From the NCBI RefSeq assembly GCF_002086635.1, contig NZ_MVHD01000058.1, positions 1 to 32,698 of the forward strand: a DNA stretch of 32,698 nt. Reading direction: 5' to 3'. The position numbers were made by a program, and so were the translations under genes. Shown here piece after piece: positions 16,482-25,868 of the stretch (positions are counted from its first letter, which is position 1; each line of letters begins with the position of its first letter). This DNA is from Mycobacterium alsense. GTDB taxonomy: Bacteria; Actinomycetota; Actinomycetes; Mycobacteriales; Mycobacteriaceae. The notes under the pieces are model-generated. The model was not told the origin of the DNA. It was given only the letters and a program-made list of their open reading frames with translations, and made no database searches.

Positions 16482-17420
16482 CTACTTCACCGTCGGCAGG
16501 TCGGGGCTGGAGACGTCGTAGGTCTTCCCCGGCTGCGTGAGCAGCGCGGCCAGCTTTTCGGCCTTCTCCTCGGTGCGGTCGGTGGTCCCCCAGATCACCA
16601 CCCGCCCGTCGTTCAGGGTGAGGGTGATCGAGGCGACCGACGGCGCCGCGATCCGGCCCACCTGGTCCGAGACTTCGGGGCGCAGGGCGGTCAGCACCTG
16701 CAGCGCGGCCTTGGTCGCCGGGTCGCTCGGCCCGGGATCGTCCACGTCGATGTAGGGCAGCGCGGGTGGCGGCGGCGCGGTCGCGAAGTCGACGCCGTCG
16801 CGGTCGAACAGGTGTGGCCCGTCGGGAAAGTCCTTGACCACCAACGGGACTCGCTCGACGATGGTGATGCGCAGGGCCGACGGGTACTGGCGTTGCACCC
16901 GGGCGCTGGCGACCCGACGGATCGCCGCCACGCGTTCGGCGACCTGGTTGGTGTTGATCTGCAGCAGCGGTGTCCCGGGGCGCACCCGGGCGGCGTCGAG
17001 CACCTCCTCGCGCGTGACCGACCCGGTCCCGGTGACGACGATGTTGCGCGCCGACATGGCGGGCGTGAAGTAGAGGACCAGCCCCAGCCCGACCCCGACG
17101 ATGGCCACCACCACGCTGACCAGCAGCATCTTCAGGCCCCGCACGACGCCGCGCGCGGGGCGTTTCGGCTGGGCGACGATGCGGCCGCTGGCGCGGCGCT
17201 TGGCCTCGCGGCGGGCCTCCTCGATGGCCCTGGCGCGGGCCTGGGCGGCCCGGCGCTCGGCGCGCTCGCGGCGGGCGCGCCGGCGCGGCCCCTCGAAATC
17301 GGCCTGATCGGCCTGCGGCGCCTCCTGATCGCCCGTCGCGAGCGGCTCGGTGATCACGCTGTCGGCGGAGTCGGCGCCCTGAGCGGTCGGGTCGGCCGGG
17401 CCGTCGTTCGGCCCGGTCAC
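16482..17420 (-). CDS. ftsQ: Cell division protein FtsQ
   Basis: 312 residues. A long cytoplasmic N-terminus (1-95) is acidic at first and then very Arg-rich (RRRARRERAERRAAQ). One membrane helix spans about 96-118 (MLLVSVVVAIVGVGLGLVLYF). An extracytoplasmic POTRA domain follows (about 123-190, SARNIVVTGTGSVTREEV), then the FtsQ beta domain ending TYDVSSPDLPTVK. FtsQ is a scaffold linking early and late divisome proteins. GTG 17420 overlaps the murC stop (GTGA), so translation is coupled to murC. Length matches the mycobacterial protein (about 314). Confidence 0.96.
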   Translation of the reverse strand: MTGPNDGPADPTAQGADSADSVITEPLATGDQEAPQADQADFEGPRRRARRERAERRAAQARARAIEEARREAKRRASGRIVAQPKRPARGVVRGLKMLLVSVVVAIVGVGLGLVLYFTPAMSARNIVVTGTGSVTREEVLDAARVRPGTPLLQINTNQVAERVAAIRRVASARVQRQYPSALRITIVERVPLVVKDFPDGPHLFDRDGVDFATAPPPPALPYIDVDDPGPSDPATKAALQVLTALRPEVSDQVGRIAAPSVASITLTLNDGRVVIWGTTDRTEEKAEKLAALLTQPGKTYDVSSPDLPTVK

Positions 17421-18916
17421 CGCGGCACCCCCGGCCGGCCCGGCGTGCCGCGGTTGGCCCGCGCCCGCAGCGCCGCGACGATCTCGGGACCCAGCAGGGT
17501 CACGTCACCCGCGCCCATCGTGACGACGACGTCGCCGGGGCCGACGGCCGCGGCGACCTCGTCGGCGACCGCGGAGAAGTCCGGCAGGTAGCGCACCGGC
17601 ACGCTGACGTGCTCGGCCACGATCGCCCCGCTGACGCCGGCGAGCGGCTGCTCGCGTGCGCCGTACACGTCGAGGACGAACACCTCGTCGGCGGCGTCGA
17701 GCGCGTGACCGAACTCGGCGGCGAAAGCCTTTGTGCGCGAATACAAGTGGGGCTGGAACACCGCGATGCAGCGGCCAGCGGAACCGCCGCTCTGCTCGAG
17801 GAGCGTGCGAACCGCGGCCAACGTGGCGCGGATCTCGGTGGGGTGATGGGCGTAGTCGTCGAACACCCGCACCACCGAGTTCGGGCCGGGACCCGTCCCC
17901 GAGGTTCCGACCAGCTCGAAGCGGCGGCGCACGCCCTCGAAGCCGGCCAGCCCGTCGAGGACGTCGTCGGCGGGGGCACCGATCTCGATCGCGGCCAGCA
18001 GCGCGCCCAGCGCGTTGAGCGCCATGTGCCGCCCGGGCACCGACAGCCGCATCACCCGCGGATTGTCCGCCGCGTCCCGGTCCGAGGCCAGCCGGATCTG
18101 CGCGACCGCCCCGGTGCCCTGTTGGTCCCACGACAGCAGCGCCGCGGCGAGGTCCTGATCCGGGGCCGACCCGTAGCGCAGCACGCGGATGCCCAGCTCG
18201 GCGCTGCGCTCGGCCAGGGCGGCGGCCCCCGGGTCGTCGACGCACACGACGAGCGCTCCCCCGGGGGCGAGCCGCTCCACGAACGCGTCGAATACCTCGA
18301 CGTAGGCGTCGGCGCTGCCGTAGAAGTCCAGGTGGTCGGTCTCGATGTTGGTGACCACCGCGACGTTGGGGGTGTACTCCAACAGGGAGCCGTCGCTCTC
18401 GTCGGCCTCGGCGACGAAGCAGTCGCCGCTGCCGTGGTGCGCGTTGGTGCCCGCCTCGCCGAGCTCCCCGCCGACCGCGAACGACGGGTCCCGCCCGCAG
18501 TGCTGCAGCGCCACGATCAGCATCGACGTCGTCGTCGTCTTGCCGTGCGTGCCGGTCACCATCAGCGTGGTGCGCCCGGCCATCAGCTTGGCCAGCACGA
18601 CCGGCCGCAACACCACCGGGATGCCGCGCCGCCGCGCCTCGACGAGCTCGGGATTGGTCTTCGGGATGGCGGCGTGGGTGGTGACGACGGCCGTGACGCC
18701 GCCGGGCAGCTGGTCCAGCGACGAGGCGTCGTGGCCGATGCGGATCAGCGCGCCCCGCGCCCGCAGCGCGTGGATGCCGCGCGACTCCTTGGCGTCGGAC
18801 CCGGATACCAGGCCGCCCCGGTCGAGCAGGATGCGCGCGATGCCCGACATCCCGGCGCCCCCGATGCCCACCATGTGGACCCGCCGCAGCTCGGGTGGCA
18901 GCTGCTCGGCGTTCAC
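17417..18916 (-). CDS. murC: UDP-N-acetylmuramate--L-alanine ligase MurC
   Basis: 499 residues from GTG 18916, which overlaps the murG stop (GTGA). The frame stays open far upstream across murG, but that part is a high-GC shadow. The N-terminal nucleotide fold has VHMVGIGGAGMSGIA (13-27); the ATP loop is VTGTHGKTTTT (120-130); later come EADESDGS, NIETDHLDFYG, the ligase-typical H and R sites (VFDDYAHHPTEIRA) and a C-terminal domain ending in MGAGDVTLLGPEI. MurC adds the first L-alanine of the stem peptide in the cytoplasm, using ATP. Length agrees with M. tuberculosis MurC (494). Confidence 0.97.
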   Translation of the reverse strand: MNAEQLPPELRRVHMVGIGGAGMSGIARILLDRGGLVSGSDAKESRGIHALRARGALIRIGHDASSLDQLPGGVTAVVTTHAAIPKTNPELVEARRRGIPVVLRPVVLAKLMAGRTTLMVTGTHGKTTTTSMLIVALQHCGRDPSFAVGGELGEAGTNAHHGSGDCFVAEADESDGSLLEYTPNVAVVTNIETDHLDFYGSADAYVEVFDAFVERLAPGGALVVCVDDPGAAALAERSAELGIRVLRYGSAPDQDLAAALLSWDQQGTGAVAQIRLASDRDAADNPRVMRLSVPGRHMALNALGALLAAIEIGAPADDVLDGLAGFEGVRRRFELVGTSGTGPGPNSVVRVFDDYAHHPTEIRATLAAVRTLLEQSGGSAGRCIAVFQPHLYSRTKAFAAEFGHALDAADEVFVLDVYGAREQPLAGVSGAIVAEHVSVPVRYLPDFSAVADEVAAAVGPGDVVVTMGAGDVTLLGPEIVAALRARANRGTPGRPGVPR

Positions 18917-20121
18917 CGGGTTTCTCCGGTCCGCGGGCCGGCCGCCAGCCGGGCGACGTCCAGCGCCGCCTGCGCCACCCGTCGCGCGGCATCCGGGTGC
19001 CCCACGCGCGCGGCCGCGGCCGTCATCGCCGCCAGCCGCGGCGGGTCGGTGAGCAGGCCGGCCACTTCGCGGGCGACCACGGCCGGCGTCAGCGCGGCGT
19101 CGGCGACGATCATGCCGCCCCCGGCGTCGACCACCGGCAGCGCGTTGAGCCGCTGTTCGCCGTTGCCGATCGGCAGCGGCACGTAGATGGCGGGCAGGCC
19201 GACGGCCGAGACCTCGGCGACGGTCATCGCCCCGGACCGGCAGATCGCCAGGTCGGCGGCGGCGTACGCCAGGTCCATCCGGTCGAGGTAGGGCAACGCG
19301 ACGTAGGGCGGGTCGCCCGGCGCGGGCTCGCGCAAATCCAGGGTGTTCTTGGGGCCGTGCGCGTGCAGCACGGACACCCCCGCGGCGGCCAGGTCGGCGG
19401 CGGCCCCGGAGACGGCCCGGTTCAGCGACACCGCGCCCTGCGAGCCGCCGAACACCAGCAGCACCCGGGCGTCGTCGGCGAAGCCGAAATGCCTGCGCGC
19501 CTCGGCGCGCAGCGCCGCGCGGTCGAGCGCGGTGATGGCCTCCCGGACCGGTATGCCGACCACCTCGGCGCGCGGCAGCCCGCAGTCCGCGACCGCCGAG
19601 AGCACCCGCTCGGCGCTGCGGGCGCCGACCCGGTTGGCCAGCCCGGCGCGGGCGTTGGCCTCGTGGACCACCACCGGGATGCGGCGCCGCCTCCGCAAGC
19701 CGCGCGCGGCCAGGTAGGCCGGCACCGCGACGTAGCCGCCGAAGCCGATCACCACGTCGGCCTCGACGGCGTCGAGCACCGCGCGGGCCTCGCGGACGGC
19801 GCGCCACACCCTCGGGGGCAGCCGCGCCAGGTCACCGCTGGGCTTGCGGGGCAGCGGCACCGGCGTGATCAGCTCGAGGCGATAGCCGCGCTCGGGCACC
19901 AGCCGGGTCTCGAGCCCCCGCGCGGTCCCCAGCGCGGTGATCCGGACGCGCGGGTCCAGCGCGGACAGCGCGTCGGCGACGGCCATCGCGGGTTCCACGT
20001 GGCCGGCCGTGCCCCCGCCGGCGAGCACCACCGACAGGGCCACGTCGGCCGTCGACGCGGCACCGGCGGGCGAGGGGCTTGCCCCCAGCCCGCCGGCCGG
20101 CTGTTTGAGCGTGCCGTTCAC
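18913..20121 (-). CDS. murG: Lipid II synthase MurG (UDP-GlcNAc transferase)
   Basis: 402 residues from GTG 20121, overlapping the ftsW stop (GTGA). The first 28 residues are a mycobacterial extension (Gly/Ala/Ser/Pro). The GT28 N-domain then opens with VVLAGGGTAGHVEPA (31-45), the lipid I binding loop. Other motifs are GFGGYVAVPAYLAA, VVHEANARAGLANR, VVGIPVR, LVFGGSQGAVSLNR, and the UDP-GlcNAc site CRSGAMTVAEVSAVGLPAIYVPLP with GNGEQRLNA. MurG is a peripheral membrane enzyme that turns lipid I into lipid II, the substrate used by FtsW. Confidence 0.97.
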   Translation of the reverse strand: MNGTLKQPAGGLGASPSPAGAASTADVALSVVLAGGGTAGHVEPAMAVADALSALDPRVRITALGTARGLETRLVPERGYRLELITPVPLPRKPSGDLARLPPRVWRAVREARAVLDAVEADVVIGFGGYVAVPAYLAARGLRRRRRIPVVVHEANARAGLANRVGARSAERVLSAVADCGLPRAEVVGIPVREAITALDRAALRAEARRHFGFADDARVLLVFGGSQGAVSLNRAVSGAAADLAAAGVSVLHAHGPKNTLDLREPAPGDPPYVALPYLDRMDLAYAAADLAICRSGAMTVAEVSAVGLPAIYVPLPIGNGEQRLNALPVVDAGGGMIVADAALTPAVVAREVAGLLTDPPRLAAMTAAAARVGHPDAARRVAQAALDVARLAAGPRTGETR

Positions 20122-21782
20122 CCGTAACGCTGACCTTCCAATGCGCGAGTCCGCCGGTTCGGACGACCACCGGCATGCCGCTGGCCAGATCCATGATGCC
20201 CTCCCCGCGCCCGCGTCGTCCCCCCAGACCGCGCGGCCTTCCGGCCGCCCGCCCGCCGCGGCGGCACGTCGGCCTTGCGCGACGGCTTGCGCGCCGGCGG
20301 CGCGGGATTCTTGCGGGCCGCTTTCGCCCCGGCCGCCTGCGGGTCGCGCTTGCGGTCGCGGAACGCCTCGAGGCGGCTCGGCGCGTACGGCCGGGGCCGC
20401 GGCAGCCGCAACAGCCGGTTCATCTTGTCGTCGCGCCCGGCGCGCAGCGCCGCCACGGCCTCCGGTTCGTGACGGGCCGCGTTGGCCATCATTCCTATCA
20501 TGAAAAGCGTTGCGGCCGTGGATGTTCCGCCGGCGGATATGAGTGGCAGCTGGATCCCGGTCACGGGCAGCACCCCGATCACGTAGCCGATGTTGATGAA
20601 GGCCTGCCCCAGGATCCACATCGTGGTGGTGGCGGTCAGCAGCCGCAGGAACGGGTCGGCCGAGCGGCGCGCGATCCGCATCCCGGTGTAGGCGAACAGC
20701 CCGAACAGGGCGAGCAGCCCGAAGGCGCCGATGAAGCCCAGCTCCTCGCCGATGATGGCGAAGATGAAGTCGTTGTGGGCGTTGGGCAGGTAGTTCCACT
20801 TGGCGACGCCCTGGCCCAGGCCGTCGCCGAAGATGCCGCCGTGGGCCAGCGCGAACTTCGCCTGCCGGGCCTGGTAGCCGGTGTCCTGCGGGTCGGTCTC
20901 GGGGTTCATCCAGGACCGCACCCGCTCCGACCGGTACCCCGCGGACATGGCCAGGATCGCGCCCGCGACGAAGACGGCCAGCAGCGAGGTGACGAAAACC
21001 CGCAGCGGCAGCCCGGCGTACCACAGCAGCGCCAGCAGGATGATGCCCAGCGACACCGTCTGCCCGAGGTCGGGCTGGGCCACGATCAGCGCCAGCGCGA
21101 TGACCGCGGCCGGCACCAGCGGGATCAGCATCTCGCGCAGCGACGCCCGCTCCATGCGCCGGGCCGCGAGCAGGTGCGCGCCCCAGATGGCGAAGGCGAT
21201 CTTGGCCAGCTCGGAGGGCTGCATCGAGAAGCCCGCGACCACGAACCACTTACGGGAGCCGTTGGCCAGGTTGCCGATTCCGGGAACCAGCACGAGCACG
21301 AGCAGGATGATCGTGACGAGGTAGCCGGTGAATGCGACGCGGCGGATGAACCCCACCGATACGCGCATCGCCAGGTAGGCACCCACCAGCCCGATGACCG
21401 TCCACAACACCTGCTTGCCGAAGATCACCCACGCCGAACCGTCGGCGCCGTAGGAGCGCACGCCGGAGGCGGACAGCACCATGATCAGGCCGAGCGTCGT
21501 CAGCAGCCCGGCGACGGCGATGATCAGGTGAAACGACGTCATCGGCCGGCCCAGCCAGGCGCCGAACCGCCCGCGCACGCCACCCGGCAGCGCCGTGAAC
21601 CGCGCCTTCACCCCCGCCGATCGCGGCCCGGCAGCGCCCGCTTCGGGCTGCGGCCGGGTCGGGATCGCGTCCGTCGGGGCGTCGGAGGCGTCGGCGGTCG
21701 CCGCGGCGTCCGGCTTCGCCGCGTCGTTCCCCGTGCCCCAGCCCTTGTCCCTGCGGAAGGGCCGGCTGAGCCGCTTGCCCAC
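20118..21782 (-). CDS. ftsW: SEDS-family septal peptidoglycan polymerase FtsW
   Basis: 554 residues from GTG 21782, six bases after the murD stop. About 75 residues of Ala/Pro/Arg-rich cytoplasmic N-terminus are followed by some ten membrane helices starting at TSFHLIIAVAGLLTTLGLIMVLSA. SEDS signatures seen are GFSMQPSELAKIAFAIW, VAQPDLGQTVSLGIILL, WNYLPNAHNDFIFAIIGEELG and LPLISAGGTSTAATL. A basic 110-residue tail ends RALEGQRYG; in M. tuberculosis the equivalent tail is reported to bind the acidic end of FtsZ. FtsW polymerises lipid II together with PbpB. It is somewhat longer than M. tuberculosis FtsW (524), mostly at the N-terminus. Confidence 0.97.
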   Translation of the reverse strand: MGKRLSRPFRRDKGWGTGNDAAKPDAAATADASDAPTDAIPTRPQPEAGAAGPRSAGVKARFTALPGGVRGRFGAWLGRPMTSFHLIIAVAGLLTTLGLIMVLSASGVRSYGADGSAWVIFGKQVLWTVIGLVGAYLAMRVSVGFIRRVAFTGYLVTIILLVLVLVPGIGNLANGSRKWFVVAGFSMQPSELAKIAFAIWGAHLLAARRMERASLREMLIPLVPAAVIALALIVAQPDLGQTVSLGIILLALLWYAGLPLRVFVTSLLAVFVAGAILAMSAGYRSERVRSWMNPETDPQDTGYQARQAKFALAHGGIFGDGLGQGVAKWNYLPNAHNDFIFAIIGEELGFIGAFGLLALFGLFAYTGMRIARRSADPFLRLLTATTTMWILGQAFINIGYVIGVLPVTGIQLPLISAGGTSTAATLFMIGMMANAARHEPEAVAALRAGRDDKMNRLLRLPRPRPYAPSRLEAFRDRKRDPQAAGAKAARKNPAPPARKPSRKADVPPRRAGGRKAARSGGTTRARGGHHGSGQRHAGGRPNRRTRALEGQRYG

Positions 21783-21788
21783 GCCCGC

Positions 21789-23249
21789 CTACCGGATCGC
21801 CGCGCGGACGGCGGCCGCGAAGGCGTCGCCGCGGGCGGCATAGCCCGCGAACTGGTCGAACGACGCGCCCGCGGGGGCCAGCAGCACCGTGTCGCCCGGC
21901 CTGGCGAGCCCGCGGGCCGCGGCGACGGCCGCGGTCATCACGCGAGCGCCGAGGTCCCCGCCCCCAGGTCTCACTTCTGTCACTTCAACAACAGGGGTAC
22001 CAGGAACCACAGCAGTCGCATGCATATCAGCATCCTCGCCTGTCACAACCTGGACGACGGGGACATCCGGCGCGTGTCGCGATAACGCCTCTGCAACCTC
22101 CGCGCGATCCCGGCCGATGAGCACGGCGCCGACCAGGTGCGATGCGATCCTGGCGACCTCGGCGTCGACGGAGGCGCCCTTCAGCAAACCGCCGGCCAGC
22201 CACACCACCCGCGGGTAGGCCCGCACCGACGCCTCGGCGGCGTGCGCGTTGGTGGCCTTGGAGTCGTCGACGTAGGTGATCCCGTCGGCGACGGCCACGA
22301 CCTCGGCGCGGTGCCGGCCCACCCGGAAGGACGAGATGGCCGCCGCGATGGCCTCGGCGGGCACGCCGACGCTGCGGGCCAGTGCCGCCGCGGCCAGGGC
22401 GTCGAGCACCCCGACCGGGCCCGGCACCGGGATCGAGTCGGCGCGCAGCAGCGCCAGGTCGTCGGCGAAGGCGCGATCGACGAGCCGGCCGGCGCGCACG
22501 CCGAGCTCCCCGGCCGACGGCTCGCCGAGCCGGAAGCCGACCCGCACCGGCGCGGCCGCGGTGTCCAGCAACGCCGCCGCCCGGGCGTCGTCGAGCCCCA
22601 CGACGGCCACCCGGCCGTCCAGCACCCGGGCCTTGGCCGCGGTGTAGTGCGCGAGGGTCGAATGCCAGTCCAGGTGGTCCTCGGCGATGTTGAGGACCAC
22701 GCCGGCTTCGGGCCGCAGCGAGGGCGCCCAGTGCAGCTGGAAGCTGGACAGCTCGACGGCCAGCAGCTCGGCGGGCCGCTCCAGCGCGTCCAGCACGGGG
22801 CTGCCGATGTTGCCGCACAACACCGCGTCCCGGCCGCCGGCGGTCAACATGGCGTGCAGCATCGACGTCGTCGTTGTCTTGCCGTTGGTCCCGGTGACCG
22901 CCAGCCAACGCCGCGGCGGCCCGTAACGGCCCGCGGCGTCCAGCCGCCAGGCCAGCTCGACGTCGCCCCAGATGGGCACCCCCGCCGTGGCCGCGGCGGC
23001 CAGCAGCGGCGTGCCCGGTGCGAAGCCGGGGCTGGTGACCACCAGCGCGTAGCCGGCGATCCGCTCGATGGCGGCCGCCGGGTCCAGCGTCGCGATCCCG
23101 CGCTCGGCGTAGGGGCGCAGCATGTCCGGGTCGTCGTCGCACACCGTCGGCGTCGCGCCGAAGCGGGTCAGCGCCGCCTGCACCGCCGCGCCGGTGACCC
23201 GGCCACCGGCCACCAGCACGGGCGCGCCCGGGGCGAGGGGGTCGAGCAC
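21789..23249 (-). CDS. murD: UDP-N-acetylmuramoylalanine--D-glutamate ligase MurD
   Basis: 486 residues from GTG 23249, the start giving the same length as M. tuberculosis MurD as I recall it. In-frame GTGs at 23258 and 23279 are possible and would overlap the mraY end; none has a clear Shine-Dalgarno, so coupling to mraY is likely. Motifs are the N-terminal fold VLVAGGRVTG, the ATP loop VTGTNGKTTTTS (118-129), VELSSFQL, NIAEDHLDWH, GRHRAEVV, YVDDSKATNAHAA, and the C-terminal LLAPAGASFDQFAGYAARG. It adds D-glutamate to UDP-MurNAc-L-Ala. Residues roughly 400-430 near the C-terminus are variable between mycobacteria. Confidence 0.96.
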   Translation of the reverse strand: MLDPLAPGAPVLVAGGRVTGAAVQAALTRFGATPTVCDDDPDMLRPYAERGIATLDPAAAIERIAGYALVVTSPGFAPGTPLLAAAATAGVPIWGDVELAWRLDAAGRYGPPRRWLAVTGTNGKTTTTSMLHAMLTAGGRDAVLCGNIGSPVLDALERPAELLAVELSSFQLHWAPSLRPEAGVVLNIAEDHLDWHSTLAHYTAAKARVLDGRVAVVGLDDARAAALLDTAAAPVRVGFRLGEPSAGELGVRAGRLVDRAFADDLALLRADSIPVPGPVGVLDALAAAALARSVGVPAEAIAAAISSFRVGRHRAEVVAVADGITYVDDSKATNAHAAEASVRAYPRVVWLAGGLLKGASVDAEVARIASHLVGAVLIGRDRAEVAEALSRHAPDVPVVQVVTGEDADMHATAVVPGTPVVEVTEVRPGGGDLGARVMTAAVAAARGLARPGDTVLLAPAGASFDQFAGYAARGDAFAAAVRAAIR

Positions 23250-23250
23250 G

Positions 23251-24330
23251 TCAGGCACCGATCGTGGCGAGCCACTCACCGTAGAACAGGGCGACGCCCA
23301 GGCCGCAGGTGATCGCGGTGAGCAGCCAGAAGCGGATGATCACCGTCGTCTCGGCCCAGCCGACCAGTTCGAAGTGGTGGTGGAAGGGCGCCATCCGGAA
23401 CACCCGGCGCCCGGTGGTGCGAAAGGCGAGGATCTGCGCCACCACGGAGCTGACCTCGGCGACGAACAGCGCGCCCAGCACGACGGCGAGGATCTCGGTG
23501 CGGCTGGTGACCGACAGGCCCGCGATGATGCCGCCCAGCGCGAGCGACCCGGTGTCGCCCATGAAGATCTTGGCGGGCGCGGCGTTCCACCACAGAAAGC
23601 CGATACAGGCGCCGGCGGTGGCGGCCGCGACCAGCGCCAGGTCCAGCGGGTCGCGCACGTTGTAGCAGCCCAGCCCGGGCGCGGTGACGCACGCGTTGCG
23701 GTACTGCCAGAAGGTGATCAGCACGTACGCGGCGGTGACCATCGCCATGCACCCGGCGGCCAGCCCGTCCAGGCCGTCGGTGAAGTTGACCGCGTTGGAC
23801 CAGGCGCTGACGACCACCACGCAGAACAGCACGAACAAGCCGGGAGCCAGTGTGACGGTGGCGATTTCGCGCACGTAGGACAGGTTCGCGCTGGCCGGGC
23901 TCAGGCCGTTGGCGTTGCGGAACTGTAAGACCAGCGCGCCGAACAGCACCGCGGCGACGAGCTGGCCGAGCGTCTTGGCCGTCTTGTTCAGCCCGAGGTT
24001 GCGCGACCTGCGGATCTTGATCATGTCGTCGACGAAGCCGACCCCGCCCAGCACGGTGGCCAGCCCCAGCACCAGCAGGCCCGACGCCGAGATGCCCTCG
24101 CCGTCGAAGGCCAGCCCCGCCAGGTGCGTGCCGAGATACCCCGCCCAGATGCCGGCCAGGATCGCCACGCCGCCCATTGACGGCGTGCCGCGCTTGGCGT
24201 GGTGGCTCGGGGGTCCGTCCTCGCGGACGTGGTGGCCGAAGCCCTGCCGGGTGAACAGCCGGATCAGCGCCGGGGTCAGCAGGATCGACACGGTCAGCGC
24301 GACGGCGACGGCGATGAGGATCTGTCTCAC
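23251..24330 (-). CDS. mraY: Phospho-N-acetylmuramoyl-pentapeptide transferase MraY (MurX)
   Basis: 359 residues from GTG 24330, overlapping the murF stop (GTGA); exactly the length I recall for M. tuberculosis MurX. About ten membrane helices are present. Catalytic and Mg-binding motifs are DDMIK at 101-105, NFTDGLDGLA (182-191), FMGDTGSLALGG (257-268) and the HHH triad at 317-319 (MAPFHHHFEL). It transfers phospho-MurNAc-pentapeptide to decaprenyl phosphate, making lipid I. It ends one base before the chosen murD start. Confidence 0.97.
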   Translation of the reverse strand: MRQILIAVAVALTVSILLTPALIRLFTRQGFGHHVREDGPPSHHAKRGTPSMGGVAILAGIWAGYLGTHLAGLAFDGEGISASGLLVLGLATVLGGVGFVDDMIKIRRSRNLGLNKTAKTLGQLVAAVLFGALVLQFRNANGLSPASANLSYVREIATVTLAPGLFVLFCVVVVSAWSNAVNFTDGLDGLAAGCMAMVTAAYVLITFWQYRNACVTAPGLGCYNVRDPLDLALVAAATAGACIGFLWWNAAPAKIFMGDTGSLALGGIIAGLSVTSRTEILAVVLGALFVAEVSSVVAQILAFRTTGRRVFRMAPFHHHFELVGWAETTVIIRFWLLTAITCGLGVALFYGEWLATIGA

Positions 24331-25868
24331 GCGCGCGCCCCGCCGACAGAGCTGTCGGAAGCGAGCGCTTCCGCGAGCGCCCCGAGACCGGCGGCGTTGG
24401 ACGCCTTGACCAGGACCACGTCCCCTGGCCGCAGCTCGGCGCGCAGCAGGGCCAGCGCGGCGTCGGCGTCGGGCACGCTGACCGCCCCTCGCTCGGCGTC
24501 GGAGCCCCACGCGCCCCACGCCCCTTCGAGGACCGCACCGTGGTGCATGGCGCCCATCGACCTCCCGGTTCCGACGACAACGAGTCGTGACACATCTAAG
24601 CGCACCGCGAGCCGCCCGATGCGATCGTGCTCGGCCATCGCGTCGTCGCCGAGCTCGGCCATCTCCCCCAGCACCGCCCAGCTGCGCCTTTCGCCGCGGG
24701 CGATCCAGGCCAGCGCCTGCAGCCCGGCCCGCATCGAGTCGGGGTTGGCGTTGTAGGCGTCGTCGATCACCGTGACGCCGTCGCGGCGGGTGGTCACCTG
24801 CATGCGGTGCCGCGACACCGGGCCGGCCGCGGCCAGCGCGGCGGCCACCTGCTCGACGCCGGCGCCGCACTGCAGCGCGACCGCGGCGGCGCACAGCGCG
24901 TTGTCGACCTGATGGTCGCCGAACACGCCGAGCCGCACGTCGACCTCCTGGGCACCGCGCATGTCCATCGCGTGCAGGGTAAAGCGCGGCCTGGCCAATT
25001 CGTCCAGCGACACTCCCTCGGCCCATACATCGCTGGGGCCCGCGTCGGTGCGGGGGCCGCGGCTGACCCGGACCACCCGGGCCGCGGTGACGCCGGCCAT
25101 CGCCGCCACCGCCGGGTCGTCGGCATTGAGGATTACCACGCCCGACGGTGGAATCGCTTGGGGCAGTTCGGATTTGGTGCGTGCGATGGCGTCCCGGGAG
25201 CCGAACTCGCCCAGGTGGGCGGTGCCGACGTTGAGGACCACCCCGATCGACGGCGGGGCGATCTCGGCGAGCGCGGCGATGTTGCCGGGATGACGCGCCG
25301 ACATCTCGAGGACGAGGTAGTCGGTGCTGGGCGTCGCGCGCAGCACCGTCCAGGGGTGGCCCAGCTCGTTGTTGAACGACCCCGGCGGCGCCACCACCTC
25401 CCCCAGCGGCTCGAGCACGGCGGCCACCAGGTCCTTGGTGGAGGTCTTGCCCGACGAGCCGGTGATCCCGATGATGGTCAGCCCGCCCGCCACCAGCTCG
25501 GCGGCCACCGCCCGGGCCAGCGTGGCCAGGGCGGCCAGGACGGCCGCGCCGGACCCGTCGGCGTCGTGTTCGAGCACCCCGGCCGGCGCGCCCCCGGTCC
25601 CGGCTCGGGGTTCGACCACGACGGCCGGCACCCCGACCGGCCGCGCCGCCAGCACCGCGACCGCGCCGGCGTCCACCGCCGAGGCCGCGTGGTCATGGCC
25701 GTCGGAGCGGGCGCCCGGCAGCGCCAGGAACAGGCCGCCGGGGCCGACGGCGCGCGAGTCGAACTCGACGGATCCGGTCACGCGGAGTCGCGCCGCGGCC
25801 TCCGGGGAGATGTCGGCCAGTGTGCCGCCGACGATTTCGGCGATCTGGGCGACGGTCAGGTCGATCAC
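24327..25868 (-). CDS. murF: UDP-MurNAc-tripeptide--D-Ala-D-Ala ligase MurF
   Basis: 513 residues from GTG 25868, overlapping the murE stop (GTGA). The N-domain (VEFDSRAVGPGGLFLALPGARSDGHDH) is the substrate-binding fold. The ATP loop is GITGSSGKTSTKD (134-146). Further motifs are APPGSFNNELGHPWT, EMSARHPGNIAAL, NVGTAHLGEFGSRDAIA, SRHRMQV and VIDDAYNANPDSM. It completes the UDP-MurNAc-pentapeptide by adding D-Ala-D-Ala. Length agrees with M. tuberculosis MurF (510). Confidence 0.97.
   Translation of the reverse strand: MIDLTVAQIAEIVGGTLADISPEAAARLRVTGSVEFDSRAVGPGGLFLALPGARSDGHDHAASAVDAGAVAVLAARPVGVPAVVVEPRAGTGGAPAGVLEHDADGSGAAVLAALATLARAVAAELVAGGLTIIGITGSSGKTSTKDLVAAVLEPLGEVVAPPGSFNNELGHPWTVLRATPSTDYLVLEMSARHPGNIAALAEIAPPSIGVVLNVGTAHLGEFGSRDAIARTKSELPQAIPPSGVVILNADDPAVAAMAGVTAARVVRVSRGPRTDAGPSDVWAEGVSLDELARPRFTLHAMDMRGAQEVDVRLGVFGDHQVDNALCAAAVALQCGAGVEQVAAALAAAGPVSRHRMQVTTRRDGVTVIDDAYNANPDSMRAGLQALAWIARGERRSWAVLGEMAELGDDAMAEHDRIGRLAVRLDVSRLVVVGTGRSMGAMHHGAVLEGAWGAWGSDAERGAVSVPDADAALALLRAELRPGDVVLVKASNAAGLGALAEALASDSSVGGARA

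Noticed and set aside
14126..16540. 804-codon plus-strand open frame across yggS, pgeF and ftsZ
   Set aside because: It lies antisense to three clearly conserved genes, and its translation is His/Arg/Gly/Asp-rich low-complexity text typical of the antisense frame of high-GC genes.
17417..21249. Apparent MurC and MurG N-terminal fusions of several hundred residues
   Set aside because: The open frames merely continue upstream through neighbouring genes. GTG starts in GTGA overlaps give normal lengths.
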